Positions 63,003-64,000 of a stretch of 64,000 bases of DNA are shown piece after piece; position 1 is the stretch's first letter, and every line of letters starts with the position of its first letter. The stretch comes from Gillisia lutea (GTDB taxonomy: Bacteria > Bacteroidota > Bacteroidia > Flavobacteriales > Flavobacteriaceae): assembly GCF_021568705.1 (NCBI RefSeq), contig NZ_JAKGTH010000006.1, positions 620,001-684,000 of the forward strand, in the 5' to 3' direction. The position numbers and the translations under genes were made by a program. The notes under the pieces were generated by a model, which worked only from the letters and a program-made list of their open reading frames with translations, searched no databases and had not been told where the DNA came from.

Positions 63003-64000
63003 ATGAAAAAATCCATTTCTTTCTTGATGTTGTTTGCAGTTTTGGGTGCTATGGCTCAAACCCCGAAGAAGCAAACAAACGATAAGGCAAATGCAAAGGC
63101 TGAGAAAGCAAATTTCAGGGTACAGGTTTTTAAGAAACCTGATAGTACTTCAATAAAATTAGTAAAACCCGACCCTGAATTCAAAAATAGATTACCCATT
63201 TCGGCAAAGATAAAATCTGGTGTGGCTGTAGATCTTAAAGACCTTCCTAAAGCAGCAGTAATAGACTCAGCTTGGAAATCGGAGTTAATGAATTCTGATC
63301 TTTTTGAGAGCATGCAGAATGAGATCCTGAAGCAGGACTATTCTGAAGTTGTGTATAAAGAATTACCAACCGATACTTTAAAAGCCAGGTTAGCCAAGCT
63401 TAATGCCAGAACACCCTTCAATGTAGAGTACAACCCTATTCTTGAAAGTGTAATTAAATCTTACTTAAAGCGCAATAAGAAATCTATGGAGCGCCTTATG
63501 GCGTTAAGTGAATATTACTTTCCAATGTTCGAACAGCAACTGGATAGGTATGATGTGCCTTTGGAAATTAAATACCTTGCTATAGTAGAATCTGCATTAA
63601 ATCCGCGAGCTAAATCGAGAGTGGGTGCTACAGGTTTATGGCAATTTATGTTTACAACGGGTAAAATGCATGGCTTAGATGTGAGTTCTTATGTAGATGA
63701 GCGTATGGACCCAATTCTTGCTACAGAAGCAGCAGTGCAGTATTTAGCTAGCTTATATAGAACTTTTGGAGATTGGGATTTGGTGCTGGCATCGTATAAT
63801 TCTGGTCCAGGTAACGTTTCTAAAGCCATTCGTAGAAGTGGAGGTTCCACGAATTATTGGAATTTAAGATCTCATTTACCTAGAGAAACTGCCGGGTATG
63901 TGCCTGCTTTTCTTGCAACATTGTATTTATTCGAATATGCAAAGGAGCACGATTTCCAACCTAACAGGCCCGATGTAGCATTTTTTGATACAGATACGTT
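63003..64000 (+). CDS. MltD-type lytic transglycosylase (3' end outside window)
   Basis: An ATG at 63003 opens a frame that runs off the window end (332 codons seen). It encodes a signal peptide ending GAMAQ, a Lys-rich linker, then an SLT domain from about residue 170. The catalytic Glu is in AIVESALNP, followed by GATGLWQFM, AAVQYLASLYRTFGDW and LASYNSGPGNVSKAIR. MltD proteins usually have C-terminal LysM repeats, which would lie beyond the window. It cuts the MurNAc-GlcNAc bond in murein to 1,6-anhydro ends. It is far from the murein locus at 1-26 kb and is more likely a cell-wall remodelling enzyme. Confidence 0.9.
   Translation, partial: MKKSISFLMLFAVLGAMAQTPKKQTNDKANAKAEKANFRVQVFKKPDSTSIKLVKPDPEFKNRLPISAKIKSGVAVDLKDLPKAAVIDSAWKSELMNSDLFESMQNEILKQDYSEVVYKELPTDTLKARLAKLNARTPFNVEYNPILESVIKSYLKRNKKSMERLMALSEYYFPMFEQQLDRYDVPLEIKYLAIVESALNPRAKSRVGATGLWQFMFTTGKMHGLDVSSYVDERMDPILATEAAVQYLASLYRTFGDWDLVLASYNSGPGNVSKAIRRSGGSTNYWNLRSHLPRETAGYVPAFLATLYLFEYAKEHDFQPNRPDVAFFDTDT

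Noticed and set aside
1-64000. CRISPR arrays, insertion sequences or integrated elements
   Set aside because: No regularly spaced direct repeats, transposase, integrase or terminal repeats were found by reading both strands; the susC pair is paralogy, not a mobile repeat.

Overview
The window reads as chromosome of a marine-type Flavobacteriaceae bacterium (Bacteroidota), close in character to Gramella/Christiangramia. The evidence is the low GC content, SusC/SusD pairs, TAnnTTTG promoter boxes in place of -10/-35 hexamers, few Shine-Dalgarno sites, a NagB deaminase fused to a PIG-L domain, and family content typical of flavobacteria. The species placement is an impression, not a search result. 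No phage, transposase, integrase or CRISPR array was seen.

Region 1 (1-25954) looks like one large locus for taking up and degrading peptidoglycan. Three + strand genes (the nagB end, an N-acetylmuramoyl-L-alanine amidase, and a metallophosphoesterase fused to a beta-propeller) converge on a run of 13 - strand genes. In transcription order these are a GlcNAc-type MFS transporter, GH20 hexosaminidase, MurQ etherase, SusC-SusD, a DUF4397 lipoprotein, a terminator, a second SusC-SusD, a DigH/YddW-like glycosidase, a sodium:solute symporter, GH9, an L-Ala-D/L-Glu epimerase and an NlpC/P60 endopeptidase. In the proposed model, envelope enzymes strip and cut murein, the two SusCD pairs import fragments across the outer membrane, GH20/GH9/GHL10 trim the glycan, NlpC/P60 trims the peptide, inner-membrane permeases import the products, and MurQ, NagB and the epimerase feed them into central metabolism. 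MurQ, epimerase, amidase and NlpC/P60 together point to murein rather than chitin.

Region 2 (26-39 kb) holds lepA, two cation/proton antiporters, an MBL hydrolase-S8 protease-M1 peptidase operon, rnpA overlapping an S41 protease, an ElaA-type acetyltransferase and rpiB. Region 3 (40.2-41.3 kb) is a 1.1 kb AT-rich gap with about 11 TTGTTAAC-like octamers, one consensus DnaA box and an AT-only stretch. It is a candidate replication origin and also holds an unlisted 53-residue membrane ORF.

Region 4 (41.3-64 kb) is housekeeping: rnr, a DUF2807 protein, a LysE-type exporter, tRNA-Cys, folB, a ZIP transporter, glnS, a YtxH/holin/DUF6327 trio, an SPFH protein, gltX, DUF4175-ybeY-mnmG, a methyltransferase, an OmpH-like lipoprotein, a DoxX protein, holB, pgk and the start of an MltD-type transglycosylase. 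Two 16-bp parS sites (ParB targets) flank mnmG. With rnpA and mnmG, classical origin neighbours, they support the origin proposal. Several genes have their start fixed by a TAnnTTTG box whose final TTG mimics an upstream start codon.
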